Positions 31,823 to 42,864 of a stretch of DNA of 64,000 nucleotides are shown here, piece after piece. The position numbers were made by a program, and so were the translations under genes. The notes beneath the pieces are model-generated. The model did not search any database. It saw only the letters and a program-made list of their open reading frames with translations, and was not told the DNA's origin. Source of the DNA: Irpex lacteus (taxonomy: Eukaryota > Basidiomycota > Agaricomycetes > Polyporales > Irpicaceae); the NCBI GenBank assembly GCA_001986395.2, contig MQVO02000007.1, forward strand, positions 1,302,001 to 1,366,000, given 5' to 3'. Numbering within the stretch: position 1 is the first letter of the stretch; every line of letters begins with the position of its first letter.

Positions 31823-33000
31823 ATGGTCAGTCTTTCTCGTACCTTGCTGCGTCGTGATGTCTGTGCTAATAGCGTCTGTATGTCAAGCCACCAAAAGCAG
31901 TGATACGTCAAGAGGAGTGGGAGCGGCGTCTCCATGATCTACAGGTTTCGAAAAAGTGAGTATCTCAAACATGCTGCTGCACATGCGTCCAGACGTCAAG
32001 ATGATAAAACATTTGGGAATCTCTCTGACCACAAGTTTGATGAGACAAAAAAATGTATTGCATGTATTACCTGAACCAGTCTGGACGCTTTCCTTTTGCT
32101 TTCCAAGCATATTCGGACACAATGCTGACTCCTCATTCGTCGCAGTGACCTGAATCGCCTTGTGATGGACTATCTCGTGATTGAAGGCTTTAAATCCGCG
32201 GCAGAAGAGTTCAGTCATGAAGCAGGGTTGGCAGCACCGGTTGACCTGGATAGTATCGAGAGTCGCATGAATATCCGAGAGGCACTACAAAGAGGGGACG
32301 TAACGGAGGCGATCACTCGCGTAAATGATCTTAATCCTGAGGTGAGTAGATGTGCCCAGGCGTCGGCGCGATAGGATTCAAACTTTTCATGCACCACTCT
32401 CAGACCATTCGTGGTCGGTGATGAGACTCAACCAAAACTTCAGTCTTCAATATGATCGCACTTTAAATCCGTGTTACGGCTTGTCATGTCCAGTTACTGA
32501 TTCGTATCCATGGCAGATCCTCGATACCAACCCTGCGCTGTATTTCCGCCTCCAACAGCAAAAGTTGATTGAATACATCCGTCAGGGCAAGATTGCGGAA
32601 GCACTTGAGTTTGCTCAGGAGGAACTCGCCCCTCGCGGCGAAGAGAGTCCGGAATTCCTGGCAGAGCTTGAGAAGACCATGGCACTTTTGGCATTCGAGT
32701 CGTCTCCTTCTGCGCCTCCAGCTATTGCGGAGCTTCTATCTCCCGCTCAGCGGCTGAAGACTGCAGGTGAGGTCAACGCGGCAATACTGGAGAGTTTGAG
32801 CCAAGGAAAGGATGCGAAGCTTGTCGGTTTGCTGAAATTGCTCTGCTGGGGTGAGACCATGCTGGACGAACGCGCCGAGTTTCCGAAGGTGAGCCCTGCA
32901 GGGTCGTTCCCATATGAGTGCTCACATGAATTCTGGACCGTAGCTCGATCTCAGCGCGGGTACGTTCACTCAGGCGTCCTCGCAAACGAAGCATTCTTGA
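31823..33000 (+). CDS. GID8: GID8 (LisH-CTLH) subunit of the GID/CTLH E3 ligase
   Basis: Scaffold subunit of the GID/CTLH ubiquitin ligase. Conserved text: VIRQEEWERRLHDLQVSKND, then LisH NRLVMDYLVIEGFKSAAEEF, CTLH MNIREALQRGDVTEAITRVN and ALYFRLQQQKLIEYIRQGKI, then LLKLLCWGETMLDERAEFPK. The first exon ends right after ATG 31823-31825. An intron (31826-31887, branch site GCTAAT) joins M to PPKAVIRQEE. This start is inferred, because the frame upstream of the acceptor is closed by a stop. Further introns: 31956-32145 (190 nt, contains the snoRNA candidate), 32342-32516 (175 nt) and a 57-nt one; the last exon gives LDLSAGTFTQ. About 235 aa. Confidence 0.87.
31985..32088 (+). ncRNA. Candidate intronic box C/D snoRNA in GID8 (18S U172-type guide)
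   Basis: Inside the 190-nt GID8 intron. A perfect 10-bp terminal stem pairs GCGTCCAGAC (31985-31994) with GTCTGGACGC (32079-32088). Box C is ATGATAA at 32001-32007 (one mismatch to RTGATGA), box D' CTGA at 32025-32028, box C' TTGATGA at 32037-32043 and box D CTGA at 32071-32074. The ten bases GCATGTATTA just before box D (one base spacer) are exactly complementary to the conserved 18S rRNA segment UAAUACAUGC. The fifth-nucleotide rule points to the U equivalent to human U172, a known 2'-O-methyl site guided by SNORD45. The snoRNA ends 57 nt before the 3' splice site, a usual distance for intron-hosted snoRNAs. Confidence 0.68.
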
Positions 33001-33221
33001 GTGTGCGGTGGGGTTATTCGCACTGGGAAGGGATTTTTTGTATGTACTATTATCAGTGGACAAGCCTGTATTGTATCTGGATTTCATTTTGCGAATACAC
33101 AGTTTATTATAACAGGACATGTTGCATCACGGCTCGCCAGACAACCATCAATTGATGATCATTCACGTCCAGGCACAGCAGCTTTCCAAGTGACATTGTC
33201 TGGGTTGTGCGAAGGTCGTCA

Positions 33222-33389
33222 TCAGTCGCTGAGATGTGTGTTTCGATCGTCGTGAGTACGGAGGACAGAGGGTGTGTCCGCCGTCGGGGGAGCCGCGGGA
33301 AGCTTGTGGCCGACTTGGGATCGGAATGAAGGGACGAGAAAGAGCCCTAGAAGGACAAGGCCGGGAAGGCGCAGCATGCAGGCGTTCAT
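33222..33389 (-). CDS. Possible small secreted protein
   Basis: 55-codon ORF from ATG 33389. It has an N-terminal hydrophobic stretch (LRLPGLVLLGLFLVPSFRS) that looks like a signal peptide, followed by a Pro/Thr/Asp-rich tail. A 58-nt intron (GT near 33258, AG near 33201) would give an alternative ending NVTWKAAVPGRE. It has no family resemblance. It lies just downstream of GID8 on the opposite strand and may be chance. Confidence 0.3.
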   Translation of the reverse strand: MNACMLRLPGLVLLGLFLVPSFRSQVGHKLPAAPPTADTPSVLRTHDDRNTHLSD

Positions 33390-34184
33390 AAGACGAACGG
33401 AAGTGGAAGAGTAATTATTTTCCTGTTCTACAGAGACTTTCTCGAGAGGCTATAACTATTCACCGGGCTCACCGCCAGCCCTCGCAGCAGACTCATGTGA
33501 CATTTTGCATATTGTGCGCCATAATAGAACCCGGCGAGTGTGCGGCAGGATGAGTAGCATGCGAGCGAGAGCGTGTACTGCTCGGCTGGCGAAGGAGGGC
33601 CACAAATTAATATACCTCCTGGGGTCGTGGCCCTGCTCGTGGACGGCGTGCGGTCTTGATAAGCGCTGTGTGCTGCACTGAGGAGCGTACTTATCGGATA
33701 GACGAGCCACTACACACGACTTGGGGCGAGGATTTGAATGGTGAATGGAGATTGAACAAGATGGAAATGAGCATAGAAAAGCTGAGACAGAAACGGGGAC
33801 AAGGCGAGGGCTGAAACTCGCGATTGGGAGTGGCAGAGGTCTGGCTGGTGTGGCAAGTGGTGGCCTCGTCGGTGGTAACTCCCATCTGGGCGCCTAAATG
33901 GATAACATGCCTTTCGTCCTCTTTGGGCGTCGTTCTTGTCGCGGTGGACAACCTTCAGTCCGACCAACCTCTCGGTCATCCATCTCCTCGCTGTCCACAA
34001 CGACGACCACCGCCCAAACAACCCCCAGGCGGCGCCCTCTATCTCTGGTCCGCTGGCACGCGATCTTCTCTCCTCTCTCTGAGCCCTCTGCTGCGCAAAA
34101 TACTTAGCTGCCAGGCAATATCACCCTCCTTCTCCCCATCTCCGCCCTCTCTGTCGGCCATCGTCCGTCATCTACGCTGCAGCC
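33390..34184 (+). promoter_or_regulatory. Promoter and long leader of the MAPKKK gene
   Basis: 795 bp without a supported gene. The right half (33930-34180) is very C/T-rich. An open frame starts at ATG 33898 (MDNMPFVLFGRR..., 69 codons, ending 34107), 78 nt before the MAPKKK start. If transcription begins upstream, it would be an upstream ORF. Confidence 0.4.
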
Positions 34185-37100
34185 ATGTCGGAGGAGACCA
34201 AGTCATTATATCAAGCCCAGCCGCGGCGTGCCAAGCCGAGGTTGCTCGTCATTAGCAACCCGGACGTCGATACAGACCCTCGGTACCCACAGCATCCCTA
34301 CCCTTTTCAGCCATACGAAGATACGCAGCCGACATTGAAGGCTCCCCCTCCCCCTCCTTTGACTACTAATCTTCCTCCGGCCCAATATCCTGCATCCCGC
34401 CCGAACCCATCCAACCAATCCTTGTCGTCACCCTCCAGTACCAGCTCTCGAGCCTTCGAATCGACTCCGCCTCCGAGCACTCCCGGCCAAAGTAATCCTC
34501 CCGACGACATCTCAAGCGAGGGAACCTTGGGACAAGAAGGTGTTCTCGTCAGTTATCCCGATGCCAGTGAAACTACTCCTCCCAGTGCTTGTTCATCGCG
34601 TAGGGGAGGCGGCTTTATGCAAAAACTCGGCCCTTTCAAGCATAAGAGACGAGGCTCCTCCAATCGCCCACAGACGGTGAGTGCTTGTTGAGCAATTGGC
34701 TGCCCCGACCATGCATTCATGTGCTTTGTAGTCTCCCATAACTTCGATGACCGATGGTTCTCCTTCGACAAGTTCGTCGACTCTGAATGAAGATCTCAAG
34801 CAAGAACGAATCAACTTATTGGTCACGAAGGATGCGGAGCATCTGGTCACGGTCGATGTTTATGGGGTCAAACGACGCGACGCGGCGTATGTCCGTGAGC
34901 GGATATTCTCAAAGGTGCGTGGTTTAAACACTCTGCAAGGACTCATAATGACAACTTTATGAGTGTAGCTCCAAATTCCTGACGATGAACAGCACCGCCA
35001 AGCCTTCTATCGTACAGAAATCGGAAAGTATGCTCTGGGTGAAGCCTTGACCGATGAACAACTGTTGAAGTTGTGCATCGAACGTGGCGACGAGAACGGG
35101 ACAGTCAAGTTATTGGTCTCTGAATCGCAGGCGCCATTGCACGAGCCGTCCCATGAGTCCGGCCATCCCTCACCCACGAGTGACACCATCCCCCCACCGG
35201 TTTTGCCTCCATTTGATTATGCGCCACTGAGACCTAGGAAATATTCGAAGTCGCGGAGAGACAGTCTATCATCGACGAGTGAGAGGCAGCCTCCAGATCC
35301 TTCAGCTGGCTATGATGCTTCCGTATCTGACGATCTTGACGCGGTCGATCGTGAACCCCGCCGACTCACACAGCGCCCACTACCTCAGCAGTCATACGCT
35401 CTGCGCTCGCAGCCCCTGCATCCCGTCTATGGCCAGTCTCAGTCACCGGATGGGATTCTTTCTCCCGACCGCGGACCAGCACAGCCGTATCATTCCCCTG
35501 TCTCTCTTCGTCCTGAACGTCCTCGCGGTAGCGCATTGCCAATTCCTCCCGGTCAAGTGATGTCACCAGAGGTGCCTCGATTTAACGATTCAGTTTCTGT
35601 AGGCAGCCAGTTGCAGAGGGGCGTTCACATACGCTCCGGATCTGATGCTGCAGCAGACCGAGAGCGTGCTTCGCAGACGACTGATCAAGACCATATTCCT
35701 TATCGTCGTTCGCCTCGGGACGTTGATGACAAGGAGCGAGAAGGTTCGGAGAAGGCTCGTAGCCCTCGCACTGGACCCCTGAGACGCGGGGGAAAGAATA
35801 CTGTGCGCGATTCAACTTGGCAAATGGTGTCACCAAACGGGCCAGTTAGTGAGAACGGACGCGGCCCTCACTTGTCTCCATCCCGCCAGCACCTTCTGGC
35901 TACACCATACACGCAACTACAGATCCCTCGCCCACCACACGTGCCGATACCACCTGTCCCCTCTGACTCAAGGCCACACGGGAAATCGTCGCGAGCGCAG
36001 AAGTTGATCCCTCCGAATTATGTGATCAGGTACAAAGACGCGGGAGGACGCGATCCAAGAGAAGGGACGCCTCAGTCGCCTCCTAGGCAAACCTACGGTT
36101 TGAACGCGGCAAAGAGTATGGGCGACCTGCGCGGTATGTTCAACGCACAAAACTCACCGTTTGCAAGGCGGGCTCCGAATCTGCCTGTTTCATCTTCACA
36201 AAGGCCAGGCACTGCGGAACGTTCTACTACTGTAGAATCCATCCCCATTCGTCATGAGCACGCAGTGTCAGAGACGAGTATTGCAAAGTCGTATGAAGGA
36301 ACCCGCGGACCTTTGCCATCTCCGACCGCACCTCACATTCCAGCGAGACCATCGGGACCGCCCAACTACCCACTACCTCCACCTCCCTCAGCGTCTTCCC
36401 CAGCCTTCGTCGGCTACGCCGTACCTAATCAAGAACCATACCCGCGCCCACATTCTTCATTGGGTAATGATCCCAGCGCGAGTAACACCTCACTTTATCA
36501 GCCTAGCCGGCCAACGCTATCGCCAAATTCAGATCATCTTTCTCCTGACACAACATATCGACCATTGGTGCCTGTTCCATCGCATACGCATTCGGCTAGT
36601 TCATCGTATCGAGACGAATATCATCCCGTCCCAAGCTTCGGTCCACGCCCACAACCTCGTAGCGACAGGTCTCACCTTGAAGCTTATGGTCTTACTTCTG
36701 GAACATCTTCTCGGGGTACACGCACCCCTCCTCGTAGCCCCGTCACGAGCAAACCACCGGGTAGCGACGTCAGAGAGCCGATTCAGAAACCCGCGGTCGA
36801 GGCGGCTGGGCCTGTACGTCGAACGCTGTCGTCTCTACCTTTGCAAGAGGACGAGACACCGTCATCGACAGAAAGCACGATACGCCGCGAAGACATGTCC
36901 CGCTTCATGGACATGCTGGAAAACAGCGGATCGGGATCTGGCCCTCCAACAATTATGCCGCAGAGACCGCCGCCGAGTTCGACTACGGATACTCGCACGC
37001 CTACACCTCCGAAGTCGTTTGACCCTTCAACCCACTTCCCCAGTCACTCATCTGTTGGTACGCTGATCAGTGTCAACTCTGACGACTCAGATAGCGATGC

Positions 37101-38822
37101 TGGCGGGACAATCTGGGCCAAGGCCCCTCCCAAACTCCCCATCAACCATACGAACCGCCCAGTCTTGCCTCCTATCGATACAGACAGTTCACCTGGCTCT
37201 CAGAATCAACCACTTCCCCGCGACAACTCGAAGATACCAGTTAATTTCCCTCCTCCGCCCGCATACGTTCCTGACACTCCTCCCCTGCGTGCTCCCCGAC
37301 GTAACAACGTTAATGCCAAGAAGTTGCAAGATCAACGAATTAGTCGCTTCGATAACAACTTCGAGGTTACCTGGGCACCTCGTCCGCCCCCTGAGGAAGT
37401 GTTCGAGCGTCTCGAAGAGTATTTCCCTGAACATGATATCGACGAACCCGTCATTGACATGCCGTCCGGAGGTACGTCTCCGACGTCCGCGGAGCCCAAC
37501 CAGCCTTTGCCCGTGGAGAAGCAGAAGTTCAGGCATAAGAAGTCTATTCGTCTCGTTGCTGAGGAGCACAAGAAACGTATCGATCGGAGGTCTCGTATGG
37601 AGCCTGCTGCGAATGCCAACAATGCGCTTCGCAAGAGGAACACGAAGTTGTGGGGTAGTCGGTTGGAGGAGGTGCCTACTCATGATCAGGCGATGCTACC
37701 CACTCAGCCGGGATCGGCGTCGGATAGCTCGCCTGGCACAGCCAAACGTGAGTCTCTATGTTGTTTTCCGGATATCTGCACGTGGACTAACATATCTATC
37801 TCAAAGCGATATTCCGCTGGGTACGTGGTGAGCTTATCGGGAAGGGGACGTACGGCAAGGTTTATCTTGCTTTGAACGCGACGACGGGCGAGATGATCGC
37901 TGTCAAGCAGGTTGAAATGCCTCGCACGGCTAGCGACCGAGACGACTCGCGCCAGGTTTCGGTTGTAGAAGCCTTGAAGCTCGAGAGTGAGACGTTGAAG
38001 GACCTAGATCATCCGCATATCGTGCAGTACCTTGGCTTTGAGGAGACTCCAACATTCCTCAGCATGTAAGTACCCCAATATCGTTTGATTGATCGGTTGC
38101 TCATATTTTACCAGCTTTTTGGAGTACGTTCCTGGTGGTTCTATCGCCAGTTGTCTTCGCAAACATGGCAAGTTCGACGAGGAAGTCACCAAGTCGTTTA
38201 CAGGGCAGATTCTCAGTGGATTGGAGTATCTCCACTCCAAGGGAATATTGCACCGTGACTTGAAGGCGGATAACATCCTCGTTGAAACTACCGGGATATG
38301 TAAGATCTCGGACTTTGGTATTTCGAAGCGGACAGACGACATCAACATGGCCGGAGCGTACACGTCGATGCAGGGGACTGTCTTCTGGATGGCTCCTGAG
38401 GTTATCGACGCTAACAAGAAGGGATACAACTCCAAGATCGATATTTGGAGCGTCGGATGTGTTGTGTTCGAGATGTGGACTGGTCAGCGGCCCTGGAGCG
38501 GAAAGGAGGCAATGGCCGTTTTGTTACAAGTACGTCGATTCTAGCAGTCACCTGTTCTCTGACACTGACATCACCGTGCGTTTCAGCTTTACCAGACGAA
38601 ACAGGGGCCTCCTGTGCCCCAAGACGTTATTTTGTCTCCGCTGGCGGACGACTTCCGAGAACGATGCTTTGCAACGTGAGTCCCTATCGCGCGTATACTT
38701 GAGCAATGTTTGACAGTATGGTGACTCTAGGAACCCTGACGAGCGGCCGACCGCGGCTGAACTACGGAAACACGCATACCTGGAACTCCGGCCGGACTGG
38801 ACTTTTAATGGCTTCAAGTGAG
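34185..38822 (+). CDS. BCK1: MAP kinase kinase kinase, BCK1 type
   Basis: The MAPKKK of the cell-wall-integrity pathway. The long N-terminal half (about 1100 residues) is Pro/Ser-rich and disordered, with one folded patch (DAEHLVTVDVYGVKRRDAAY ... IPDDEQHRQAFYRTEIGKYA) that looks like an RA/ubiquitin-like or regulatory domain. The kinase domain begins at FRWVRGELIGKGTYGKVYLA (about 37808 on). It has all key residues: IAVKQVEM Lys, HRDLKADNIL, KISDFGISKR, WMAPEVIDANKKGYNSKIDIW and RPWSGKEAM, ending PTAAELRKHAYLELRPDW at TGA 38820-38822. Several introns lie in the kinase part; the N-terminal coding block 35047-37750 is uninterrupted. About 1420 aa. Confidence 0.9.
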
Positions 38823-39379
38823 AAGTGTTACTACGGACTATTACCTCATGAAAGATTGTTCTCTTTTCTTCCTCGTCTTGCTTTCGAGACGCACTTCATG
38901 GTTCTTATGAGACGTTTCACTTTTTTGTTTCTCTTATCTTCCTTCGGTTACCTCTTGCGCAACATTGTCATGCTTCATACCATCATTTCTACTTCATCTA
39001 GTACACATGCCGAGAGTTCGACAGCACATCCACGTCCAGTCATACACCTGCACGACCCATTCCTTGATATCCCTACCCACGTTATTCCATTGTAGCACAT
39101 TAATGCGACTGACACCCACTACATATCACTTGCATGTCTTTTTTACCAGTCAAAGTAACAAACTCGAAGAGTACATTTATAAACTCCTCGGCCCGATCAG
39201 CCCGTGTGACGTCAACGGGCGACTTGCGCAGTGTGACCAGCTTCAGCGAAGACCGCCATCACAAAATCCAGCATTATATATACTGGGCTCCTCAGCGGCG
39301 ATGTATATATACCCACTCGTGAGCAAGTCTTCCATGACCTAATCCCGACCCCCCCAAATATTACAGCTCGTGAGCTGAC
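38823..39379. other. Intergenic MAPKKK / IQ protein
   Basis: MAPKKK 3' UTR (T-rich near 38850-38950) and promoter of the IQ gene. TATATATA-like words occur at about 39277 and 39304, 80-100 bp before the next start codon, and are possible TATA boxes. No gene seen. Confidence 0.45.
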
Positions 39380-41701
39380 ATGAGTCCGGGGAATATCAAG
39401 GGAAAGCTCAAGGACATCCAGGATACCCACCACACAATCACGGAGGAGGAGGTCGAGGTACTCGCGAGGGAGAACGCGGCCATAAAGATACAAAGAGCGT
39501 GGAGAGCCAAGAGAAGGGCATCGTACCTGGGCGCGGACTTTTTGTGGAAAGACTTGATAACCCATGCCAGGTTTCAGGTACGCACCGTATCCACTTTGCT
39601 AGGTAGCTCAATTGAATGGGTGGGGCGACCATCGAAACAGGTGGATAGAAATGCTGCTACTCAGGGCAAGAACACAGCGCGCGAGAGGTGGAAGAGAGCC
39701 ATATTTCTGGCACTCAGGCTGCAAGACGGCAACACGATGCTGGTGGACGAACGTGTGCAGCATGCCGACGCTTCGAAAAAGTACCTTGAGACGCAGCACT
39801 GGCTAGAGATGATTGATGCGTGAGTAGAAGCTATCTATTTCAGCCGTAATTTGTTGTTTATTGACTTGGTCTGAGCAGAAAGCATCGGTACGGTGCCAAC
39901 CGTAAGTGGAATGTCAATTGTTCACTGACTTGTCTAATACCTGTCTAGTGAAAGTGCGTACTACAACAACCGTCCATTCATATGCAGGAAACTGACGAAT
40001 TGCTCCCAGTACTATCACAGAAGATGGCAACAAGACGAAACTACAGATAACTTCTTTCAATGGTAGGCACAACAGTATTCTCCGTGCATGCGGGCTAAGC
40101 AGTGATGTAATATCGGTTCAGGCTCGATCATGGCCCAGGAAAAGAACTATCATTGAAAGAGTGCTCAAGAGAACAGCTGGAGAAGGAGGTAATTGCTTTC
40201 CACTAGTTTGGTCACACCTTTCTAAACCACTCTTCTTTACGCAAATTTCAGCGAATATCGTGAGTACTTGTTGCTTCCATTGTCTCGAATAAACCGCTCA
40301 CGCGCAGTTTAGGTATCTGTCTCCTGCACAACGTGAGTAGATTGATCGCAAGACGAGGTGTATGAAGTTAGCTGAGCTTTTGTAGGCTTAAACTACTTGG
40401 CCCAAATAGACAGCGACGGCAGGCTTCGCTGGGCGAAAACCGGCGAGCTCGTGGACACGACGCCAGGGATGTGGAAAGACTCTGGCAAGGGCAAAGGAGT
40501 AATCTCCATCGATCATTCAGACGACCCAACCCTGCAACACCGAACCAGTTTCGTCATGCCTGCTCGTAGTATGGCCCACTCCGACTCAAGTTCCCTGAGT
40601 GGCGACGAGGGCGCTGGGCAAATGCACTATTATTTGGGACCACGGCCGACGGGCAGCCGTATCAAGGCTTGGATGTGGAGGAACCTGACTCCTCGTGGTT
40701 TGCTCGAGAGGCTGTTAAGGAAGACAGTCCAGAAGAATACCTGGATCTATGTTTCTGTGAGTGTTGCCTCCAAAATGCCTCTACCCATTTTGGTTTCTGA
40801 CTTATTGTTATCAGGACAAGCACTGTAAGTTAGCACATTCTGGGCCAAACTGAAAGTCATTGATAACGCCTTCTAATCCCTCAGTTAATATTTTCATTGG
40901 TATCAAGAGTAAGTACTAGTTTGACACTTCACGTTATTGGTCGACACTCATCCATTCACAGCACCTGGTACATTCCAGCATTCATCATTTCTTGGTGGAG
41001 GATTGGTCACATCTGCTGGTCTCATATCCGTCAAAGACGGTGTGATCCATAAGTTGTCCCCGTTATCTGGTCATTACAGGTGCGTTCTTCTGATGCATCC
41101 AAGTACAACAAGGCGGATTGCTCATTAATGGTCGTTCCAGGACATCAATACAGGTACGGAGTATCGATGTCTGCTCTATTTGCGTGTCTCATTTTAAGAA
41201 CGATATCATTGCCTGCAGCATTTCCGCTACTTTATTGGGATACTCGAAGAACGCGGTGTGGACATGCACAAAGTCGAGATCAGCAAGGCTGAAGCTGCGC
41301 TTTGGGGGTTAGTCTGTTAGTGTTGCCCAGCCACTACAATAGCTAACCACATTCTTCGTAGCATCGAACATATACAGAAGTTCAAGAAGAAGCAGGCGAG
41401 AGTTGTACAGAAGGGAAAGAGCAAGGCGAAGTCTGCGGCCAATACCGTACAGAAGCCCTTCAGAAAGAGCATGGATGGCGAGAAACCAGACGAAACAAGG
41501 AGGTCGAGAGATAATACACTGCGCCAAAGAAGCTCGGCTTCCACACATCGGACCAGTTCACATGCATCGGTAGGAGCACATATTCCTCAAACGACCGCAG
41601 ACGATACGGGGACAGGTGAAATACCACTGCTTGAGCATACGGACTTTCCGACCGACACACCTCTAGCCAAATCTGAGGCAGTGAATGGAGATGCGAGTTA
41701 A
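39380..41701 (+). CDS. IQ calmodulin-binding motif protein, microexon-rich
   Basis: The N-terminus has one IQ motif ([17 protein letters not shown]). Then come [76 protein letters not shown], and a middle with [59 protein letters not shown] and [19 protein letters not shown] precede a basic/Ser-rich tail. This is the fungal IQ-domain protein family of unassigned function; calmodulin binding is inferred from the IQ motif. It has about 13 exons, several tiny: 39949-39953 (5 nt), 40252-40259 (8 nt), 40313-40332, 40815-40824 (10 nt), 40885-40908 and 41141-41153 (13 nt). Each is needed for the frame. About 550 aa. Confidence 0.85.
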
Positions 41702-41937
41702 GAGTGTAACACGGACGATTCCCATATTTTCTTGGAACGATGATCTTCTTGCTACTTGTACTGTGATACTTACTCGGACTTCTTGTATACCCTAATTGTA
41801 TGTTTATTTGCATTGCGATGTATGGAATTCTTGGATCTTGCTTTACATGTTACTCTGGGTATTATCGGTATATGTGCAACTATTTCAAGTAAGACAGACG
41901 GGACCCTCAAGCTTGAATGTCGATAATTCATCATGTA

Positions 41938-42692
41938 TCATGCCCGTGTCCATTTACTCTCGACATTTGAGATACCGACTGGAACAGCAGCCTAGGGGGT
42001 AAATAGTCAGAATGGCTGTGATAATGTACAAGAAATTATACAAACCTTCTCATCATAATCTACCCACTCTCCATCCTCCAGTTCTACCTCTGGAAAGACG
42101 GTACCAGACTCCACACCCACACATTTCCAGGTCCCCTGTTGCGTTGTTAATATCGATAAAGAAGAATGTGGAACATGATACATACCCTCGGCTGGAAGTC
42201 CGTGAACTCCAATCCACGACATTCTATGGTAAGGAAGGGAGCGAATTGTCCATTGGCCTCAGAGGTGTAGGGGATTGTAGGAGATTTCTCTTCAAACTTG
42301 GCGGAGTGTTCTCGTTTGCATGATCCGCAGCGCCATACAAAGTTGGCAAAGCTACCTTTGCCACCGGATACCTCACGTTGCTCCTGCAGTTCATCATAAT
42401 GATTACGATTACATGTGGCGGGGAAATGAAGGTCGGAGAGCGTACGAGACGATTAACACCTATGAACTTTGGGTGCACCTCATGACAGCTGTTGCATTTT
42501 ACCTATAGCATGTATGAGTGTTATGGACCAGAATTGAATCCTTAAGACGCACCTGAAAGAAGTACTCATAGTCGTCGGAAGCTGGGGCGAAATTGGTGAC
42601 ATTCTCCAGGTCTGCTTTGATGGAGAGCAGCAAACGCTTTCGACCCGCGTAAATGGTGGTCAGCGCGGTGTCGATGATTGACTTACGACCAT
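41938..42692 (-). CDS. CXXC zinc-binding protein, DUF866 (UPF0587, yeast YCR090C-like)
   Basis: Small conserved eukaryotic zinc protein. The ATG at 42692 is followed two codons later by a 51-nt intron, giving MVRLLLSIKADLENVTNF, then ASDDYEYFFQVKCNSCHEVHPKF (first CxxC), EQREVSGGKGSFANFVWRCGSCKREHSAKFE (second CxxC) and GQFAPFLTIECRGLEFTDFQPRG. It continues TWKCVGVESGTVFPEVELE and ends AVPVGISNVESKWTRA at 41938. About 165 aa, the family norm. The molecular role is not established. It is head-to-head with mS35 across 172 bp. Confidence 0.9.
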
Positions 42693-42864
42693 CCTGTTAT
42701 AATTGCTGTGTTTGTGTCGAGGGGTTGTTCAGGGTGGTGGTTTGAGCAGTAAGTGTAGCGGACGATCGGTGTGAAGTGCAAGTCTGTGTAAGTCCGCGTT
42801 CTGAAAAGTGTATATTCGAAAGCGCTCGTTGCTCACTCTCATTCCGACCTCCGTGTTCGCGAGT

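Noticed and set aside
32418..32500. Second box C/D-like element in the next GID8 intron (perfect GTGATGA and CTGA)
   Set aside because: The CTGA (TACTGATTC) lies 16 nt before the 3' splice site and is better read as the branch site. There is no terminal stem, and the bases before it match no rRNA segment I know.
33691..34021. Minus-strand frames in the MAPKKK promoter
   Set aside because: Low-complexity antisense of a C/T-rich leader, with no domain.
35279..37831. Several long frames inside the MAPKKK N-terminal half (both strands)
   Set aside because: Shadows of the continuous Pro/Ser-rich coding frame 35047-37750.
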